Source: Sulfuritalea sp. (GTDB lineage Bacteria; Pseudomonadota; Gammaproteobacteria; Burkholderiales; Rhodocyclaceae). From it: 20,273 nucleotides of DNA. The stretch covers positions 1 to 20,273 of the forward strand of contig JADJFK010000012.1 of the NCBI GenBank assembly GCA_016708585.1. Direction: 5' to 3'. The notes under the pieces were generated by a model. It was not told where the DNA came from and did not search any database. It worked only from the letters and a program-made list of their open reading frames with translations. A program made the translations under genes and the position numbers. Below, in pieces: positions 17,612 to 20,273 of the stretch. Position 1 is the first letter of the stretch. Every line of letters starts with the position of its first letter.

Positions 17612-18702
17612 CGCGCGGCCCCCGTCACCCAGTAGTCATAGGCCGGCGGCTCGGCCATGGCCCGTAGCGGCGCCGACCAGGCGCGCAGGAAAGCCACCAA
17701 AGCGGCCTGCTCGCGCGCGGAAAGCCCCAGTGGCTGCAATTCGCTGCCGGGACCGCCGCCCTGATTGTGGAACGCCACGACTTCATCAAGCGTGGCGAAC
17801 ATGCCGTTGTGCATGTAAGGCCCGGTGTGCACCAGACCGCGCAGGGCCGGCGTGACGAAGCGCCCGCGATCGGCGGGCTGCTTGCTCACGACATAGCTGC
17901 CGGGATCCTTGCGTTCGGCCATGTAGTTCGGCACGCCCATGGTGGCGTGGTGGCGCAGCAGGGTGATCATGCGCAGCGGCTCTTGTGCGATCGCCGGATG
18001 TTCGGGTACGCCGAGCCGGTGCGCCTTGCCGTCGGTGCCCAGCACGCCGTTGTGGCAGCGGATGCACTGGCCCTTGCCGGTGAACACGGTCATTCCCTCG
18101 CGCACCGCCGCCGGCAGCACCACCTTGTCGCCACGCAGGGCGCGGTCCACCAGGGTGTCGCCACCGTCCAGCGTCTTGAGGAATTCGGCGATGGCGACGA
18201 AGATCTGCGGCCCGTAGGGCTGACTCTGCGCGCCGAACGCCTCGCGCCACAGCGCGAGCAGCTCGGGAATCTGGCGGATGCGCTCCTGGATCAGGCGCCC
18301 GTCGGCATTCATGAAATGCGCCTCGGTAACCATGTCGCGCACCGCCGTCGGCAGGTCGGCGCCATCGAGCCGGCCGTCCCACATCAGCCGGTTCTTCAGC
18401 CGTACCGAAAGCAGGCCCGGCGCATTGCGGAAATACTCGGTGCCGTTGTAGCCGCGCGACAGGGGCTGGCCGTCGGCATACCCCCGCGACGGCAGATGGC
18501 AACTCGCGCAACTGCGGCTACCGTCGCCCGACAGGCGCGGCTCGAAAAAAAGGTGCCAGCCCAGCTTCGCCAGCGCCGGCTTGACCGTTGCCGGCGCCGG
18601 CAAGGGTTCCAGGCGCGGAGGCTGCGCTGCGACCGGCGCCGCCATGCCGCCGAGCATGCATCCGGTCAGTACCGCGCCGAGCATCCGCTGCCATCCGCTC
18701 AT
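17608..18702 (-). CDS. Second di-heme cytochrome c peroxidase/MauG-like protein (IdrP-like)
   Basis: A 364-residue periplasmic di-heme protein. A Sec signal peptide ends near residue 26 (APVAAQ). Heme sites are CASCH (65-69) and CIRCH (213-217). It shares the framework of its neighbour (LGWHLFFEPRLSGDGS, YMHNGMFATLDEVVAF) but is clearly diverged, so the pair is an old duplication and not a recent copy. At the variable axial-ligand position it has His312 (AFHNQGG) instead of Met or Tyr, which would allow a bis-His low-spin heme. The two proteins may therefore have different roles, one electron-transferring and one catalytic; this is inferred. Its ATG overlaps the cytochrome stop by four bases (ATGA), and its own stop overlaps the next gene by four. 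Confidence 0.87.
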   Translation of the reverse strand: MSGWQRMLGAVLTGCMLGGMAAPVAAQPPRLEPLPAPATVKPALAKLGWHLFFEPRLSGDGSRSCASCHLPSRGYADGQPLSRGYNGTEYFRNAPGLLSVRLKNRLMWDGRLDGADLPTAVRDMVTEAHFMNADGRLIQERIRQIPELLALWREAFGAQSQPYGPQIFVAIAEFLKTLDGGDTLVDRALRGDKVVLPAAVREGMTVFTGKGQCIRCHNGVLGTDGKAHRLGVPEHPAIAQEPLRMITLLRHHATMGVPNYMAERKDPGSYVVSKQPADRGRFVTPALRGLVHTGPYMHNGMFATLDEVVAFHNQGGGPGSELQPLGLSAREQAALVAFLRAWSAPLRAMAEPPAYDYWVTGAAR

Positions 18703-19052
18703 CGTGGGCCCGTATATTTGAGCAGCGGAGCATCCTGCAGGATCACCGAGCAGCTCTTCTTCCAGGTCAGGATCTCGCGCAGCAGGCGCGCGTCCTGTTC
18801 CTTGTCGAGCGCCTTGTCGCCGGCGGCCGGAGTCCGGATGAAGAAGACGCGACCGCCTTCGGTCTGCGCAAACTGGCCGATCAGCGGTGGCGCGTCACGG
18901 GTGAATTCCTCGGGCGGGAAATGGCAGCCCAGGCAGTTGAGGGCATACACGGCTCGGCCCGCCTGGCCCGCAGCCAGACGATGAAGGCTTTCGGAGCACG
19001 GCCAGCCGCATCGGGTCCGGCGCGAGGAACCACGGCGGCCCGCTTCCGCCAC
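18699..19052 (-). CDS. c-type cytochrome at head of Idr-like operon, N-terminus lost to a junction
   Basis: The convincing part starts near 18960 with AGRAVYALNCLGCHFPPEEF, a class I cytochrome c heme site (CLGCH, about residues 40-44 of the open frame), followed by APPLIGQFAQTEGGRVFFIRTP. No signal peptide is present. Upstream codons down to the ATG at 19052 are an out-of-frame reading of an acyl-CoA synthetase C-terminus, so this N-terminus is not original. After the heme there is no methionine or histidine to serve as distal ligand, so the C-terminal region may also be altered. Its stop overlaps the next gene by four bases, which ties it to the di-heme, Rieske and molybdoenzyme genes. It probably carried electrons to the complex before the rearrangement; whether it still can is doubtful. 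Confidence 0.6.
   Translation of the reverse strand: MAEAGRRGSSRRTRCGWPCSESLHRLAAGQAGRAVYALNCLGCHFPPEEFTRDAPPLIGQFAQTEGGRVFFIRTPAAGDKALDKEQDARLLREILTWKKSCSVILQDAPLLKYTGPR
18950..18985 (-). other. Junction between synthetase remnant and cytochrome gene
   Basis: On the minus strand the synthetase C-terminal segment (DPMRLAV, then KAFIV in another frame, then LAAGQ) passes within a few codons into GRAVYALNCLGCH of the cytochrome. The missing parts are the last 60-80 residues of the synthetase and the signal peptide and promoter of the cytochrome. No repeat or insertion sequence marks the point. Confidence 0.5.
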
Positions 19053-20273
19053 AGCCGGTTGTTCGATCAGGACGCCTCCAGCTTGAATGGGCTGATGCGG
19101 TAATCGGATGCCTTGAAAACATCGTCGGCCCGACCAACGTAAGTGATGTAACCGTCTGGCATCCCGGCTGGAGAGATCCCCCCGTGTGGTAGTAACCCTC
19201 GCGCCGACCCGCCTTTTCTCTCTGTCTCCCGCACTGGCCCCTCATAGTGAGGCCCAGCGGACGATGCCGCAAATCGAGGCAGATCTCGCCTTCTGCCGCA
19301 GGCTGCCCGTCGACATCGAGCAGCTCGACCCGATAGCCCGGCAAGGGGCGGCCCTGGAGCCCAGCTTGAGCAGGGCCTCCGGGCGTATTGCCGATCTCGC
19401 GGTGGTTTCCGTCTGGCCGTAACCGTCGCGAAATGGTGATGCCCGGCATTCCTGATCTGCTCGATGATTTCCGGATTGAGCGGCTGCCCCCGCACCGATG
19501 ACTTCGCGCAGCCTGACCCGGATAAATGACAAGCTTCTCCTGGATCAGCGCGCCATACCGTGGGCAGGGCGCAAAGGGTGGTTCACGCCATAGCGGACCA
19601 GGGCCTGCAGAGCATCCGTCCCGCTGAAGCGTAGTTGTAGATGAACTTTACCGTTGCCGCCGCATTCCAGGGCGCAAAAAAGCAGCTTCATGCATGTTTC
19701 GCCCAACCCGGCGAACTGATATTTCAGTGGATGTCGCCTTGCTGCAGCCCGAGCCGGTACATCGTGGACAAATTGGCCCGCAGATAACTCTGATGGGAAT
19801 GCAGGACCAGCTTCGGCTGCGCCGTAGTCCCCGAAGTGAAATAGAGGAAAAGCGGATCTTCGGCGTGCGTTTCTCCCTCGGCACGAAACTCGTGCTGGCC
19901 CGCAGGCTGTCTTCGTAGCCATGCCCAGTCCGCCACCGGCGTGCCCAGCGTTATTCCGGTGAAGGCGTGCGGAATGGCGGCAAGTTACCTACGACATTGC
20001 GGGTTACCACCACTTTTCACATTGCCGCGCCTGATCCGGTCGGCCAGATCGTCCTTTCGTCAGCAGGGTCGTGGCCGGGGATATCACCGCACCGAGCTTG
20101 ATGGCGGCCGGCATCGGTTCCACAACGGCGCGCCTCATTGCCCATCATCAAGCAGGATGCAATCGCGCGCCGGACGAGCTGGCGCAGGTAATTCGCCACC
20201 TGGCTGGAGCGTTCGCTCAATTGCCTGAAGCTGAGTTCCTGCCTTGACCGTCTTCTTCGACAATCAGCAAGGC
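18960..20273 (-). pseudogene. Broken acyl-CoA synthetase (AMP-binding), truncated at both ends of view
   Basis: Scattered over all three minus-strand frames are successive pieces of one acyl-CoA/acetyl-CoA synthetase-like enzyme in the correct order. They include SERSSQVANYLRQ (near 20210), DPLFLYFTSGTTAQPKLVLHSHQS (near 19850), FSGTDALQALVRYGV (near 19620), LREVIGAG (19510), DGYGQTETT (19420), GRPLPGYRVELLDVDGQPAAEGEICLDL (19340), DGYITYVGRADDVFKASDYRISPFKLE (19150-19075) and DPMRLAV (19010). About ten frame changes are needed to join them. The beginning lies beyond the window. The end stops about 60-80 residues short, where it meets the cytochrome gene. It is of a different subfamily from the synthetase at the left end. 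Either an inactivated gene next to a deletion, or poor sequence near a contig end. Confidence 0.75.

Noticed and set aside
18960..20273. Transposon or insertion sequence at the rearranged right edge
   Set aside because: No transposase fragment, terminal inverted repeats or target duplication can be seen; all pieces belong to one acyl-CoA synthetase.
1..20273. CRISPR arrays, tRNA or rRNA genes
   Set aside because: No regularly spaced repeats and no tRNA-like cloverleaf or rRNA sequence noticed on either strand.

Overview
The window is GC-rich DNA that most resembles a betaproteobacterium, probably a Rhodocyclales-type organism. This rests on the gene families present (a TTQ aromatic amine dehydrogenase, a DUF1302/DUF1329/MMPL/YCF48 uptake module, several periplasmic c-type cytochromes) and on codon use, not on any marker gene. 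No RNA genes, CRISPR arrays or insertion sequences were seen. Almost everything is on the minus strand; the only convincing plus-strand gene is an AraC-type regulator in the middle.

Left block (about 12037 down to 18, minus strand): a tight gene row begins with aauB-aauE-aauD-aauA, the two subunits and two maturation proteins of a periplasmic quinoprotein amine dehydrogenase with a tryptophan tryptophylquinone (TTQ) cofactor. A small c-type cytochrome and a small unknown ORF follow. The row then continues with almost no gaps into a DUF1329 protein, a DUF1302 outer-membrane-barrel-like protein, an MMPL/RND exporter-like permease, a YCF48/BNR-repeat protein and a FadD-like acyl-CoA synthetase. 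That second half is a set usually met near catabolism of hydrophobic compounds. Amine oxidation may feed its electrons to the cytochrome, while the downstream genes handle and CoA-activate a hydrophobic substrate or product. The AraC-type regulator (12285 onward) is divergent from aauB and is the natural candidate regulator.

Right block (19052 down to 13353, minus strand): five genes overlap one another by 4 to 17 bases: a c-type cytochrome, two di-heme MauG/CcpA-type proteins, a Tat-exported Rieske subunit and an 870-residue molybdopterin oxidoreductase of the arsenite-oxidase branch. This gene content matches the iodate reductase set idrABP1P2, but the order here is P-P-B-A with an extra cytochrome in front. 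The active site is arsenite-oxidase-like with one acidic substitution. It is the most interesting system in the window: an Idr/Aio-like molybdoenzyme of unassigned substrate.

Right edge (about 18960-20273): remains of a second acyl-CoA synthetase, broken by many frame changes, whose C-terminus runs directly into the cytochrome gene of the Idr-like operon. This looks like a recombination or assembly junction that removed the cytochrome's signal peptide and the operon's original upstream region.

Single-base frame breaks also occur in the left acyl-CoA synthetase, the YCF48 gene, the MMPL gene and aauA, several of them at short homopolymers. The proteins are otherwise well conserved, so sequencing error is at least as likely as gene decay. 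The Idr-like genes, DUF1302, DUF1329 and aauBED are intact.
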